Assembly (NCBI GenBank): GCA_947166275.1
Contig: CAMVDP010000015.1
Location: 1 to 48,487 of the forward strand
Direction: 5' to 3'
DNA from: an uncultured Clostridia bacterium
GTDB lineage: Bacteria > Bacillota > Clostridia > Oscillospirales > Ruminococcaceae
DNA: 48,487 nucleotides
Part shown: in pieces, positions 17,906 to 26,253 of the stretch
How positions within the stretch are numbered: the stretch's first letter is position 1
Layout: every line of letters starts with the position of its first letter
Made by a program: the position numbers and the translations under genes
The notes under the pieces: generated by a model
The model's input: only the letters and a program-made list of their open reading frames with translations
Told to the model about the DNA's origin: nothing
Database searches by the model: none

Positions 17906-18922
17906 ATGAAAATGCGCAGATCAATGGCAGCATTGCTGGCGGGGCTGCTGATGATATCGGAGCCCGCGGTAAGCGCAGGTGTGGGCGTCAGCGTTAATGC
18001 GGAAGCCGCGTCGAAGCTCGGTGCTCCGAAGAATGTGAAGGCTGAAGCCGACGGAAATGACATAACGCTCACGTGGAAGAAGGTAAAGGGCGCTGACGCG
18101 TACCGGGTATACGTCAGGGAGCCCGGTGCGGCGAGCTACCGTACCCTCACCACAACGAAGAAAACGTCAGTGGCGTTTAAAGCGGATGCCGCAGGGACAT
18201 ACAGGTTCCGTACGGCGGCACTGGTAAGAACGAACGGCAGCTACAAGACCCAGACGAAGTCCTCCGCAGTGAGCGTGAGGATCAAGGAGGAGAACATGAC
18301 AGACCGCATTACAGTTAATACGCAGAGCAGTATCCGTATAGACGCGGACGGGCTTATTATCCGGATCGACCCTTACGGGATAACCGGTGAGCCGCATGAT
18401 GCGGATATCGTGCTTATCACCCATGCTCACTACGATCACTTCTCGCCCGATGACATAAGCAAGGTGTCGAAGGACGGTACAGTCTTTGCGGCTCCGGCCG
18501 GAATGAAGAAGGAGCTCGTAAAAGAGGGGATAGCATCCCCGGTGCTGCTATCGCCCGGAGACACTGTCGAGATAGCAGGCATAAAGGTGGAGACCGTGTG
18601 CGCGTACAACAGCGGAAAGATGTTTCATCCGAGGTCGAACGGCTGGCTCGGTTACATCGTGACAGTAAACGGCAAGCGGATCTATGCTGCCGGAGATACC
18701 GACGCTCTGAAGGAGCTTGAGAGCGTGAAGTGCGATGTCGCGCTTGTGCCGATAGGCGGAACGTACACCATGGATTACAAGGAAGCCGCTTCGCTTGTGA
18801 ACACTATCAGACCGGAAGCTGTGATACCGATACACTACGGTTCGATAGTAGGAAAAAGAAGCTGCGGTGACAGTTTTGCAAAGCTTGTGGACAAGGACAT
18901 CAAAGTTGTGCTGAAGCTGTGA
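17906..18922 (+). CDS. Secreted FN3 / metallo-beta-lactamase-fold hydrolase
   Basis: 338 residues from ATG 17906; GTG 17885 and ATG 17912 are alternatives. A signal peptide covers about residues 1-36 (MAALLAGLLMISEPAVSAG). Residues ~38-128 are a fibronectin III module (APKNVKAEADGNDITLTWKK). The rest is a metallo-beta-lactamase-fold domain of the UlaG-like class. HAHYDH supplies H173, H175, D177 and H178; AAGDTD gives the bridging Asp, and IPIHYGS the late His. Substrate unknown. It starts two bases after the receiver stop, so it is in the kinase operon. Notably, an in-frame ATG at 18296 sits six bases after a perfect AAGGAGG (18284-18290) and begins exactly where stand-alone cytosolic relatives begin (MTDRITVNTQSSIRI), so a 208-residue cytosolic form may also be made. 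Confidence 0.85.
   Translation: MKMRRSMAALLAGLLMISEPAVSAGVGVSVNAEAASKLGAPKNVKAEADGNDITLTWKKVKGADAYRVYVREPGAASYRTLTTTKKTSVAFKADAAGTYRFRTAALVRTNGSYKTQTKSSAVSVRIKEENMTDRITVNTQSSIRIDADGLIIRIDPYGITGEPHDADIVLITHAHYDHFSPDDISKVSKDGTVFAAPAGMKKELVKEGIASPVLLSPGDTVEIAGIKVETVCAYNSGKMFHPRSNGWLGYIVTVNGKRIYAAGDTDALKELESVKCDVALVPIGGTYTMDYKEAASLVNTIRPEAVIPIHYGSIVGKRSCGDSFAKLVDKDIKVVLKL
18284..18298 (+). promoter_or_regulatory. Strong internal ribosome site and start codon
   Basis: AAGGAGG followed by AGAAC and ATG (18296-18298), in frame within the FN3-hydrolase gene. It is stronger than the site at the annotated start. It falls exactly at the border between the FN3 module and the hydrolase domain. Confidence 0.55.
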
Positions 18923-18930
18923 TATCACAG

Positions 18931-18966
18931 AGCATCCCACTGCCGGCGGCGGAGGGATGCTTTTTT
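18931..18966 (+). terminator. Terminator of the kinase operon
   Basis: Stem AGCATCCC (18931-18938) with GGGATGCT (18954-18961), a GC-rich 15-base loop region, then a run of T. It lies just after the hydrolase stop codon. Confidence 0.9.
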
Positions 18967-19060
18967 ATCCGCAGAATGTATCGTCATGCACATATCTTTC
19001 CACCTGATCTGACAAAAAATATGAAAATATACGAATTTCTTGCACGACGTAAAAATCTTC

Positions 19061-19089
19061 TTGATTATGAGTGCGTATAGTAGTATAAT
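19061..19089 (+). promoter_or_regulatory. Promoter of the SulP transporter
   Basis: TTGATT (19061-19066), 17-base spacer, TATAAT (19084-19089). Transcription starts near 19096, about 35 bases before the ATG, which has AAAGGAG upstream. Confidence 0.8.
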
Positions 19090-19130
19090 ATGAAACGCAT
19101 TGACCAGTGTAGAATAAAGGAGATATAAAA

Positions 19131-20807
19131 ATGGAAACAGCCGTAAAACGACCGACAGAGGAGAAGCTCAAGCCAAAGCTTTTTTCCGTCATTAAGAATT
19201 ATTCGGGAGCACAGCTTGCCAAGGACATCATGGCGGGTATAATCGTAGCGATAATCGCAATACCGCTCTCTATCGCGCTTGCTCTCGCGTCGGGGGTCAA
19301 CCCCGAACAGGGTCTGTATACCGCGATAATCGCGGGCTTCATTGTGGCATTCATGGGTGGCAGCCGCGTACAGATCGCAGGACCTACCGCTGCTTTCGCA
19401 ACGATAGTCGCGGGTATTGTCGCAAGACAGGGTATGAACGGGCTTATCATAGCCACTGTACTGGCAGGTATCATCATGGTGGTCATGGGCTTGTGCAGAT
19501 TCGGAGCGCTGATAAAGTACATACCCGGTACGATAACCACAGGCTTCACGTTCGGTATCGCGGTGACTATCGCGATAGGACAGCTGAAGGACTTCCTCGG
19601 GCTCACCTTTACCAACTCGCCCATCGAGACCGTGGACAAGGTGAAGGAAGTGATCTCCTGCATCGGTACGTTCAACTGGCAGGCGCTTGCTGTTGGACTG
19701 CTCTCGCTGGCGATACTGATATTCTGGCCGAAGAAGCTTGACAAGATCCCCGCGTCGCTTGTGGCAGTCATCGTGTGCTCGGCGCTGGTAGCGCTTACCG
19801 GTATAAACGTCAATACGATCGACGACCTCTATACCATAACCTCGGAACCGCCCACGCTTACGCTTCCCGAAGTGACTTTCGAAAAGGTGCGCGAGCTTAT
19901 CCCCGACGCGTTCACGATAGCGCTTCTTGCGGCGGTGGAGTCACTGCTCTCCTGCGTTGTGTCTGACGGTATGATAGGCTCAAAGCACCGTCCGAACATG
20001 GAGCTCGTTGCGCAGGGCTGCGCTAACATCGGTTCGGCGCTGTTCGGCGGTATCCCTGCCACAGGCGCGATAGCGCGTACCGCGGCGAACGTCAGAAACG
20101 GCGGCAGAACGCCGATTGCAGGTATGGTACATTCGATCGTGGTACTTGTTATTCTGCTTGTGCTGATGCCTTACGCGTCGCTTATTCCGATGCCGACGAT
20201 GGCCGCGATTTTGTTCGTGGTAGCGTATAATATGTGTGGCTGGCGCAACATACGCAATATGTTTAAGACCGCGCCGAAGAGTGATATATTCGTGCTCGTG
20301 GTCACGATAGTGCTCACCGTGGTGTTCGACCTCGTGGTAGCGATAGGCGTGGGAATGGTGCTCGCGGCAATACTGTTCATGAAGCGCATGGCAGATGTTA
20401 CCGAGGCACATGCGTGGGTCGATTACGATGACGAAGATACCGATGCGGACAACATCCTGCGCAAGAAGATACCTGCTCGCACCCGTGTATATGAGATCAA
20501 CGGTCCGATGTTCTTCGCGGCGTCCGAGCGTTATAAATACATGCTTGACGATACGGACATCAGCGTGCTCATCATCAGGATGAGGAACGTTCCCGCGATA
20601 GACGCAGCAGGTGTTGAGGCGCTTTCACGCATTGTGAAGCGTTGTGAGCGTGAGAACGTCAAGGTAGTGTTCTCGCATGTCAACGAACAGCCGATGCACG
20701 CGATGCGCAAGGCGGGACTTACGGAAAGGATAGGGGAAGAAAACTTCTGCTCGCATATAGATACGGCTCTTGTCCGTGCCGCGGAGATAGCCTGTGTGAG
20801 TGCATGA
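19131..20807 (+). CDS. SulP/SLC26-family anion transporter with STAS domain
   Basis: 558 residues. The N-terminal 400 residues form the transport domain of about 14 helices with the SulP signature around GLYTAIIAGFIVAFMGGSR and QIAGPTAAFATIV, plus TTGFTFGIAVTIAIGQLKD. A cytoplasmic STAS domain follows (about 450-550: YEINGPMFFAASERY, VLIIRMRNVPAIDAAGVEAL). Family members carry sulfate, bicarbonate or dicarboxylates; the substrate cannot be told from sequence, and no cysteine or sulfate assimilation gene is nearby. Monocistronic between its own promoter and a shared terminator. Confidence 0.93.
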   Translation: METAVKRPTEEKLKPKLFSVIKNYSGAQLAKDIMAGIIVAIIAIPLSIALALASGVNPEQGLYTAIIAGFIVAFMGGSRVQIAGPTAAFATIVAGIVARQGMNGLIIATVLAGIIMVVMGLCRFGALIKYIPGTITTGFTFGIAVTIAIGQLKDFLGLTFTNSPIETVDKVKEVISCIGTFNWQALAVGLLSLAILIFWPKKLDKIPASLVAVIVCSALVALTGINVNTIDDLYTITSEPPTLTLPEVTFEKVRELIPDAFTIALLAAVESLLSCVVSDGMIGSKHRPNMELVAQGCANIGSALFGGIPATGAIARTAANVRNGGRTPIAGMVHSIVVLVILLVLMPYASLIPMPTMAAILFVVAYNMCGWRNIRNMFKTAPKSDIFVLVVTIVLTVVFDLVVAIGVGMVLAAILFMKRMADVTEAHAWVDYDDEDTDADNILRKKIPARTRVYEINGPMFFAASERYKYMLDDTDISVLIIRMRNVPAIDAAGVEALSRIVKRCERENVKVVFSHVNEQPMHAMRKAGLTERIGEENFCSHIDTALVRAAEIACVSA

Positions 20808-20812
20808 TATAT

Positions 20813-20846
20813 AAAAAAACGACCTCAGATTAGAGGTCGTTTTTAT
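20813..20846. terminator. Bidirectional terminator between SulP and the NPATG protein
   Basis: Stem ACGACCTC (20819-20826), loop AGATTA, GAGGTCGT (20833-20840), flanked by an A-run before and a T-run after. It serves both convergent genes. Confidence 0.92.
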
Positions 20847-20860
20847 TATGCTTTCTCTGA

Positions 20861-21496
20861 TCAAGCGCGATGCTTGCGGGAGAGTACTGCAACACCGGCG
20901 GATACGAGAGCTGCCATTGTGAGACCTGCGAGGTCATCAACGCCGGTAGCGGGGTTGTCAGTCTTTGTTTCGGTCGCTGCGGCAACATCGGAAGCTGTTG
21001 TATCTTCAACTGCTGCGACAGTCTCTGTTTCAGCGGGAGCGGGGAGTGTCTCGTCGTTGGAGTATGTGAGCGAACCGAGTGTCACGCCGTGACCCATGAA
21101 TGCCATGCCGGCAGTCTGGAGATGCTCGAGCTCTTCAGCGGGGATAGTGAACTTGATCTCGGTCGTACCGGGTGCGCATACGTAGGTGTCCTTATTCTCG
21201 GAGAGTGTGGGGCCTACGAGTGTGCTGATGAACGGCCAGCCTGTGTCATTGATCATGGGTTTTACGCACCAGTAGTTGTGACCGTCCTTTTCGGCGAGTG
21301 AATCGTCGATAGTGTAGGTGAGTGTCCACACGGTATCTGTGGTCGTGTCCTCGAACTCGTCAGCGGGAACGGTAGTGCTTACGCTCCAGCCGGTCTTGAG
21401 ATCCTTGTTGAGGTCGTAAGCTGCGGTGCTTACTGCGAACATGGATACTGCAACTGCTGCTGCTGCGGATGCTGCTAAAATCTTTGTCATTTTCAT
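20861..21496 (-). CDS. Small wall-anchored protein with NPATG sorting signal
   Basis: 211 residues. Signal peptide at 1-26 (AVSMFAVSTAAYD). Residues about 30-150 form one compact domain rich in Trp, Thr and Asp (GWSVSTTVPADEFEDTT, VWTLTYTIDDS, NYWCVKPMI, EIKFTIPAEELEHL), beta-sandwich-like and reminiscent of carbohydrate- or ligand-binding modules, but I cannot name the family. A Glu/Thr/Ala linker leads to NPATG at residues 181-185, a hydrophobic stretch (LTMAALVSAGVAVL) and the tail SRKHRA: a sortase substrate. The ATG has AAAGGA upstream. The same NPxTG type appears in the scaffold protein at 9036-11639, so both may use one sortase, which lies outside the window. Monocistronic. Confidence 0.8.
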   Translation of the reverse strand: MKMTKILAASAAAAVAVSMFAVSTAAYDLNKDLKTGWSVSTTVPADEFEDTTTDTVWTLTYTIDDSLAEKDGHNYWCVKPMINDTGWPFISTLVGPTLSENKDTYVCAPGTTEIKFTIPAEELEHLQTAGMAFMGHGVTLGSLTYSNDETLPAPAETETVAAVEDTTASDVAAATETKTDNPATGVDDLAGLTMAALVSAGVAVLSRKHRA

Positions 21497-21580
21497 GGTA
21501 GATCGATCCTTTCATGTATAAATGTTTTATGGGTTTTTGCTCCCTTTCGGTAATTATAATGTACCACAAACGGGCTTTTT

Positions 21581-21609
21581 ATTATATCAAAAATTTAACT
21601 TTTATACGA
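21581..21609 (-). promoter_or_regulatory. Possible promoter of the NPATG protein
   Basis: On the minus strand TATAAT (21581-21586) with TGA before it (extended -10). The -35 position (TCGTAT) is poor. A second TATAAT lies at 21555-21560, nearer the gene, also without a good -35. Confidence 0.4.
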
Positions 21610-21642
21610 CTGTTTTGCTATAAATTAATACCGCTCCAAGTA

Positions 21643-22407
21643 TCATTTTTTATCGCTGCGGTCGCCCCAGCGTGTGCGGAAGAACCGTTCACGGTACTCC
21701 TTCGGCGTGGTCTTGGTGCAGTTCTTGAATACCGATATGAAGTGGCTTTCCGTACCGAAGCCGAGATACTGTGATATCGAGGAGCACGGATAATCGGAAA
21801 ATTTCAGCAGGTTTTCCGCGGCTTCCACCTTCTTGCGGAGGATATACTGCTTTATAGTGATGCCCATTTCGCGGTGGAAAAGCTTCGAGAGGTATGGTGC
21901 GCTGAGGCTCGTGATATCAGCGAGGTCGTCGAGCGTGATCTTCGAGTGCAGGTTGTCATAGATATAGTCGATGCAGGTAACAATAGGCTTTGGCAGCAGC
22001 CTGTCGTTATGGAGGCGGTTCATGGTATGCACGTACTCGTCCACAACCTCGCGGTGTATTGATTCGACATCCTTCTGTGAGCTGCACTTGTCGACGCGCT
22101 GGATGTACAGGTCGCTCAGATTGTACGCCTGCTCCATAGGAAGCCCGCCCTCGATGCAGTAGCGCGTAACGAAAGCTATTGTTATGATAAGGTGGTATTT
22201 CATATTGCGGAGAGGGTCTTCGCTCAAGGTACCGAGACCTTCGCTTGTGAGTGGCTTGAAAAGGCGCATGGTCTCCTCGATATTGCCCATCTTCACGCTC
22301 TGGTAGAACTCCATTTCGCGGTCATAGGAAAGGTGGGTTATCATGTACTCGCGGTTGCGGAACTCCATCTCCGACAGCATCTTTTTCATATCATTGTTAT
22401 CCGGCAT
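21643..22407 (-). CDS. AraC-family transcriptional regulator
   Basis: 254 residues from the ATG at 22407, chosen because GGAGGTG lies just before it; an ATG 45 bases upstream has no such site. The N-terminal 150 residues are helical with no recognisable cupin pattern and probably sense a ligand or partner. The C-terminal 100 residues are the double helix-turn-helix: ITLDDLADITSLSAPYLSKL, then CSSISQYLGFGTESHFISVF and the closing TPKEYRERFF. It is divergent from the solute-binding lipoprotein gene, with 200 bases between the starts, so regulation of that gene and of itself is the natural guess. Confidence 0.9.
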   Translation of the reverse strand: MPDNNDMKKMLSEMEFRNREYMITHLSYDREMEFYQSVKMGNIEETMRLFKPLTSEGLGTLSEDPLRNMKYHLIITIAFVTRYCIEGGLPMEQAYNLSDLYIQRVDKCSSQKDVESIHREVVDEYVHTMNRLHNDRLLPKPIVTCIDYIYDNLHSKITLDDLADITSLSAPYLSKLFHREMGITIKQYILRKKVEAAENLLKFSDYPCSSISQYLGFGTESHFISVFKNCTKTTPKEYRERFFRTRWGDRSDKK

Positions 22408-22454
22408 GATCGTTACACCTCCGTTTTTTTCGGGCAGAAGCTCCCGATACACTT

Positions 22455-22483
22455 ATTATAACATAATTCCGTTGGATTTGCAA
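22455..22483 (-). promoter_or_regulatory. Promoter of the AraC-family gene
   Basis: On the minus strand TTGCAA (22478-22483), 17-base spacer, TATAAT (22455-22460) with TGT before it. Confidence 0.75.
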
Positions 22484-22532
22484 TAAAAAAACGTGATTAA
22501 AGTTAAAAATACGATATTAATTTTTGGTCAAC

Positions 22533-22543
22533 GGTGTTATAAT
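22533..22543 (+). promoter_or_regulatory. Extended -10 promoter of the solute-binding protein gene
   Basis: TGTTATAAT, with TATAAT at 22538-22543. The -35 position (TATTAA, 22515-22520) is weak, as expected for a promoter that needs an activator such as the divergent AraC protein. Confidence 0.55.
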
Positions 22544-22607
22544 GACAGTACGAAGAGCAAGAGAATGCCGCGTTATCGCGGTTACTGAAACAGAAAGGAT
22601 AATTGCC

Positions 22608-24032
22608 ATGAAAAAGAAGATACTTACATCTGCGCTTGCACTTGCATGTGTACTTACGGCTGGTTCATGCGGCGGCGGCGGAAGACCCGAGACTTCCACA
22701 GCGCAGGATGCCACCACTACGGCGGCGGAAACTACCACTACCACCCCTCCCGCAACTCTTAAGGAAGAGGATAAGGCTGCTATCGAAGAGATAGAGACTG
22801 ATTTCAAGGAGCTTGAGAACAAGACCGTAAGACTTCTCGCAAACTTTGACCTCAACCCTGCGGCAGGCAAGCCTAAAGGCGTTGCTCTCGAAATGTTCGA
22901 GACAAAGTGCGGCGGCAAGATAGAGGCTATACTCTGCTCGTGGGATGACCGTTATGACAAGCTTTCCACTATGGTGCTCGCGGGTGACTCGCCCGATATG
23001 TTCAGTGCCGAGGATCTTGATATCGTTCCCGGTAAGATAATTGAGGGCAAGTTCCAGGCAATGGACGATTATATCGACTATGATTCCGACCTCTGGGCTC
23101 CCACCAAGGCGATAAATGATCAGTTCAGTCTCGGCGGAAAGCACTATCTCGGTGTTACATCCACAGACGCGGGCGTTGTGGTCATCTACAACAAGAAGAC
23201 GATCGAAGAGAATGGTCTTACAGATCCCGCAAAGCTCCTTGAAGAGGGCAATTGGACATGGGATACATTCTATGATATGATGGCGAGGTTCTGCAGCAGA
23301 CCCGACGAGAAGTTCGGTATCGACGGCTGGGAGTTCGAGAACGCATTCGCTGTAACATCCGGCGTGCCTTATGTTGGTCTTGAGAATGACAAGCTCGTAA
23401 GCAACCTTGAGAACAAGATGATCGTATCGGTACAGGAGTACATGCTCAACCTCAAGAGAAATGACATTCCCGTTCCGAAGAGCGAGTATTCATGGTCCGT
23501 TCACCCCGAGAAGATAGCTTCCGGTAAGACACTGTTCTATCCTCAGGGCGCGTATGTACTGTTTGAACCTGACAATGTTGCTGCGTTCGGCGATATGGAA
23601 GACGTAATGTTCGTTCCGATGCCTAAATGCCCCGAAGCAGACAACTACTACCTGCCTGCGGTTATCAAGGGCTTTGCGATACCTACGGGTGCCAAGAACC
23701 CCGAGGGTACGGCAGCTTACCTCAACTGCGTAATGACCTGCCGTGACAGCGAGAAGGTCAAGGAGATCGAACAGAATCAGATCTTCGAGGACTATCACTG
23801 GACACAGGAAATGTATGATATGCTTCTCAAGACAAGAGAGCTTACCGAAGCGAATCCCGTATTTGAGTACTACAAGGCAGTAAACGATAACGTATACGAT
23901 ATCATCCTCAATCCGTCGAAGGAATCCTACAACCAGGGTACACCGTGGTCACAGACAGTTGAGGAGATCAAGTACTCGGTCCAGTCCGAGCTTGATGACG
24001 CGAACGAAAAGCTCGCAAATATCATTAAATAA
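22608..24032 (+). CDS. ABC-transporter solute-binding lipoprotein (family 1), orphan
   Basis: 474 residues from ATG 22608, preceded by AAAGGA. Signal peptide with a lipobox (LTAGSC, Cys at 21), then a Gly and Thr/Pro-rich tether. The mature part has the pattern of family 1 extracellular sugar-binding proteins: KLSTMVLAGDSPDMFSAED, VVVIYNKKTIEENGL, GNWTWDTFYDMMARF, and a late ALPTGAKNP-like block (FAIPTGAKNPEGTAAYLN). It should bind an oligosaccharide or similar solute at the cell surface and hand it to a permease, but no permease or ATPase gene is adjacent, so it borrows a distant transporter or acts as a sensor. It is divergent from the AraC regulator and ends at a strong terminator. Confidence 0.88.
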   Translation: MKKKILTSALALACVLTAGSCGGGGRPETSTAQDATTTAAETTTTTPPATLKEEDKAAIEEIETDFKELENKTVRLLANFDLNPAAGKPKGVALEMFETKCGGKIEAILCSWDDRYDKLSTMVLAGDSPDMFSAEDLDIVPGKIIEGKFQAMDDYIDYDSDLWAPTKAINDQFSLGGKHYLGVTSTDAGVVVIYNKKTIEENGLTDPAKLLEEGNWTWDTFYDMMARFCSRPDEKFGIDGWEFENAFAVTSGVPYVGLENDKLVSNLENKMIVSVQEYMLNLKRNDIPVPKSEYSWSVHPEKIASGKTLFYPQGAYVLFEPDNVAAFGDMEDVMFVPMPKCPEADNYYLPAVIKGFAIPTGAKNPEGTAAYLNCVMTCRDSEKVKEIEQNQIFEDYHWTQEMYDMLLKTRELTEANPVFEYYKAVNDNVYDIILNPSKESYNQGTPWSQTVEEIKYSVQSELDDANEKLANIIK

Positions 24033-24070
24033 CGCAGTTACCAGTTTTATATGTTTTGCTCCTCGGAGAA

Positions 24071-24106
24071 GTCGCAGTCCGCGAATACGGACTGCGGCTT
24101 TTCCTT
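24071..24106 (+). terminator. Terminator of the solute-binding protein gene
   Basis: An 11-bp stem with one G-U pair (24071-24081 with 24088-24098), loop CGAATA, then CTTTTCCTTTG. Confidence 0.88.
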
Positions 24107-24114
24107 TGTTTATG

Positions 24115-24148
24115 ATAAAAAAGCAACTCCCCCGTATTGCGGGGGAGT
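24115..24148 (-). terminator. Terminator of the SH3 membrane protein gene
   Basis: Stem ACTCCCCC (24126-24133) with GGGGGAGT (24141-24148). On the minus strand it is followed by TTGCTTTTTTATC. It lies a few bases after the stop at 24155. Confidence 0.85.
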
Positions 24149-24154
24149 GTCTTA

Positions 24155-25024
24155 TCAGTACTGGTAAAGCTTGTTGTGGTGGATGCGGTGGATCATCACG
24201 GGAACTACTCCGATGATGATGAATGTTCCGACTGCACAGCCGAGCGCTATAAGTATGCTCATAAGTCCGCTCGGTTTATTGTTGTTATCGTTGTCTGATG
24301 TTCCTGCGCCGGTGGGTTCGGTCTCTTCGCTCGTGGTCACTATGTTGGAGATCTCTTCGGCTGCGGTGGTCGTTTCGACGGGTTCGATATATTCTGTGAC
24401 AGGAGGTTCTGTCTCGGGGGGGAAGTCATCGATATGGGCATCCTGCGGCTGGGTCTCCGCAGCTTCCTGGGGAGTTGTCTGTGCCGCCGTGGTGGTTGTG
24501 GTCTCGGGAGCCTTGTCAGAGAAGAAGCCTGACGATACGAATCCGATGGAGTTGTTATACTTTATGGCGTACCAACCGCCGCTGTAGCCCACCACAGTGA
24601 CGGGCGAGTTCGCGTATACCGTTCCCGCCTTGCTGTAGCTCGTGTCGGGTCCGTAGCGCACGTTCACGACTTCGGTCGCGTACATTGTCGATTCACCGGT
24701 AGCTGTGTACGGCGGTATCTCGTTGTTGGTGCCGCCTGTGGTATCTTCGGGAGTTATAAGGTCCTCATCGGGAAGTCCCTGTGTAGTTTCCGCGGGAGTA
24801 TCATCCGTCTCGTCGTCCGGGCCTGTCGTTTCTCCGACAAACTCTATCTCGCCGGGAGATGAATCCGGGTCGTCGGCATCGGGCTCGGAGTCTTCCTCAT
24901 CATCCTCCTCCTCGATCGGGATTATCTCCTCCGGATCCTCCTCCGCGTATGCCGGAAGAGCAGTGTAAGCTCCGAGCATCAGGACGGCCATCAGCACGGA
25001 CAGATATTTTTTTAGCCTTTTCAT
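24155..25024 (-). CDS. Exported SH3b-domain protein with C-terminal membrane anchor
   Basis: 289 residues from the ATG at 25024, preceded by AAAGGA; an upstream in-frame start would run through the promoter. Signal peptide at 1-26 (ALPAYAEE). A very acidic stretch of about 75 residues (EEIIPIEEEDDEEDSEPD) and Thr/Glu-rich linkers surround one bacterial SH3 domain (about 112-168: TEVVNVRYGPDTSYSKAGTV, GWYAIKYNNSIGFV). Such domains bind wall peptides or polymers. A second linker leads to a single membrane helix near residue 255-280 (ILIALGCAVGTFIIIGVVPV) and a short basic inside tail, so the SH3 domain faces the wall. No sortase motif. Monocistronic. Confidence 0.85.
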   Translation of the reverse strand: MKRLKKYLSVLMAVLMLGAYTALPAYAEEDPEEIIPIEEEDDEEDSEPDADDPDSSPGEIEFVGETTGPDDETDDTPAETTQGLPDEDLITPEDTTGGTNNEIPPYTATGESTMYATEVVNVRYGPDTSYSKAGTVYANSPVTVVGYSGGWYAIKYNNSIGFVSSGFFSDKAPETTTTTAAQTTPQEAAETQPQDAHIDDFPPETEPPVTEYIEPVETTTAAEEISNIVTTSEETEPTGAGTSDNDNNNKPSGLMSILIALGCAVGTFIIIGVVPVMIHRIHHNKLYQY

Positions 25025-25070
25025 GCTATCAGTTCCTTTCAGTCCTATATATAGTATCGCACTATATAAC

Positions 25071-25099
25071 ATTATACAACATTTTCTGCGATTTGTAAA
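25071..25099 (-). promoter_or_regulatory. Promoter of the SH3 protein gene
   Basis: On the minus strand TTTACA (25094-25099), 17-base spacer, TATAAT (25071-25076). Confidence 0.8.
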
Positions 25100-25119
25100 C
25101 ACTTTTTCGCAAATTTTTC

Positions 25120-25152
25120 CGGGGAAAATATTACCCCCGCCGAAGGCGGGGG
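25120..25152 (-). terminator. Terminator of the ior operon
   Basis: Stem CCCCCGCC (25134-25141), loop GAA, GGCGGGGG (25145-25152). On the minus strand it is followed by TAATATTTT. It lies directly after the stop of the DUF3810 gene at 25159. Confidence 0.8.
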
Positions 25153-25158
25153 CAGGAA

Positions 25159-26253
25159 TCACTCTTTGTAATAATCGGCGATCACAAGGTCGACGACCCT
25201 GCCGTAGCTCTTGGTGCCGTCAGACTGGTCATTTATCTTCAGGTAAATATCGTTCATCGTTTCCGCAGCCTCACCGAAATCGGTCTCGTACTTGCCCCAG
25301 AATTCGCTCTGCATCACCAACTGCTTCTGCGCTGCTTCGGGTATCATGTAGTACACCTCGGCGTACTCGCTTCCCGTCGCGTCGGGGTAGTAGGCGTTGA
25401 GCAGATATATCACGATGTCGTACCACCCGCAGTATGTCAGATACGGATCGCCGCTGTCACGGCAAGCGAGGAACGCTATGTAGTTCGCTTCGTCCTCACG
25501 CATGAACCCGGTCATGTGCGAAAGCTCGTGACACGCTGCGTGACCGAGCTCTTCCGGCGTGTTCAGAGTGTTGATGTTGGCTTCCATGGAATAGAACGTG
25601 AAAATGCCGGTGATATGACCGTAGCACATAAGCTCCGAGAGCATCACGGGCTTTACTCCGGCATAGTACGAATCCAGCGAGTCATAGTTTTCGCCGAGCT
25701 TCTTCATTGCCGCGACTGCGCGCGCCGAATAGTCATCCGGAACTGTGACGTTTCCGTTTGAGTCAAGTGTGACGGCTTCCCCGGCTTTCGTGAGCTGCGA
25801 TATCGAGTATTCGAGGACCTCGCGCACCTGCTGTTTGGTGTACTTGCCGGTGGTAAGCCCCGCGATCTGTGAAAACGGCTTGCGGCTGTAGTTTATCCCC
25901 ATGCCGTACGCAAACTCGAACAGCAGTATACCGCCGACCAGCAGTACGCTGGACAGGGATGACAGCAGGAACTTTCTTCGCCTGCCCTTACGGCGTATCA
26001 TCCCGACGATGAAATACACTATCGCGAACAGTGCCAGCAGCACTCCTGCAATGACCATTAATTCCGCGACAGAAAACGGGAATACCCCGCTTATGCGAGC
26101 AAAAATGTTCACGACAGCAGGGTAGATGTTAAATCCGTAAAAGTCCGCAAAGCCGTCGATAAGGCGCGCAGCGGCAATGCCCGCGCCGCCGAGCAGCAGC
26201 AGCGAGCCGCCGATGACGAGCCGCTTTGCCGGGATATCCGACTTATTTGTCAT
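25159..26253 (-). CDS. DUF3810 membrane protein, predicted zinc metallopeptidase
   Basis: 364 residues. Three membrane helices in the first 125 residues (FPFSVAELMVIAGVLLALFA; LLSSLSSVLLVGGILLFEFA), then a soluble domain with HELSHMTGFMREDEANY near residue 241: an HExxH zinc motif plus a downstream Glu, as in gluzincin-like peptidases. The DUF3810 family shares this layout; activity and substrate are not known to me. Its ATG overlaps the stop of the ligase gene (ATGA), so it is translationally coupled as the last gene of the ior operon. A functional link to aryl-acid metabolism is not obvious and may be positional only. Confidence 0.85.
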   Translation of the reverse strand: MTNKSDIPAKRLVIGGSLLLLGGAGIAAARLIDGFADFYGFNIYPAVVNIFARISGVFPFSVAELMVIAGVLLALFAIVYFIVGMIRRKGRRRKFLLSSLSSVLLVGGILLFEFAYGMGINYSRKPFSQIAGLTTGKYTKQQVREVLEYSISQLTKAGEAVTLDSNGNVTVPDDYSARAVAAMKKLGENYDSLDSYYAGVKPVMLSELMCYGHITGIFTFYSMEANINTLNTPEELGHAACHELSHMTGFMREDEANYIAFLACRDSGDPYLTYCGWYDIVIYLLNAYYPDATGSEYAEVYYMIPEAAQKQLVMQSEFWGKYETDFGEAAETMNDIYLKINDQSDGTKSYGRVVDLVIADYYKE

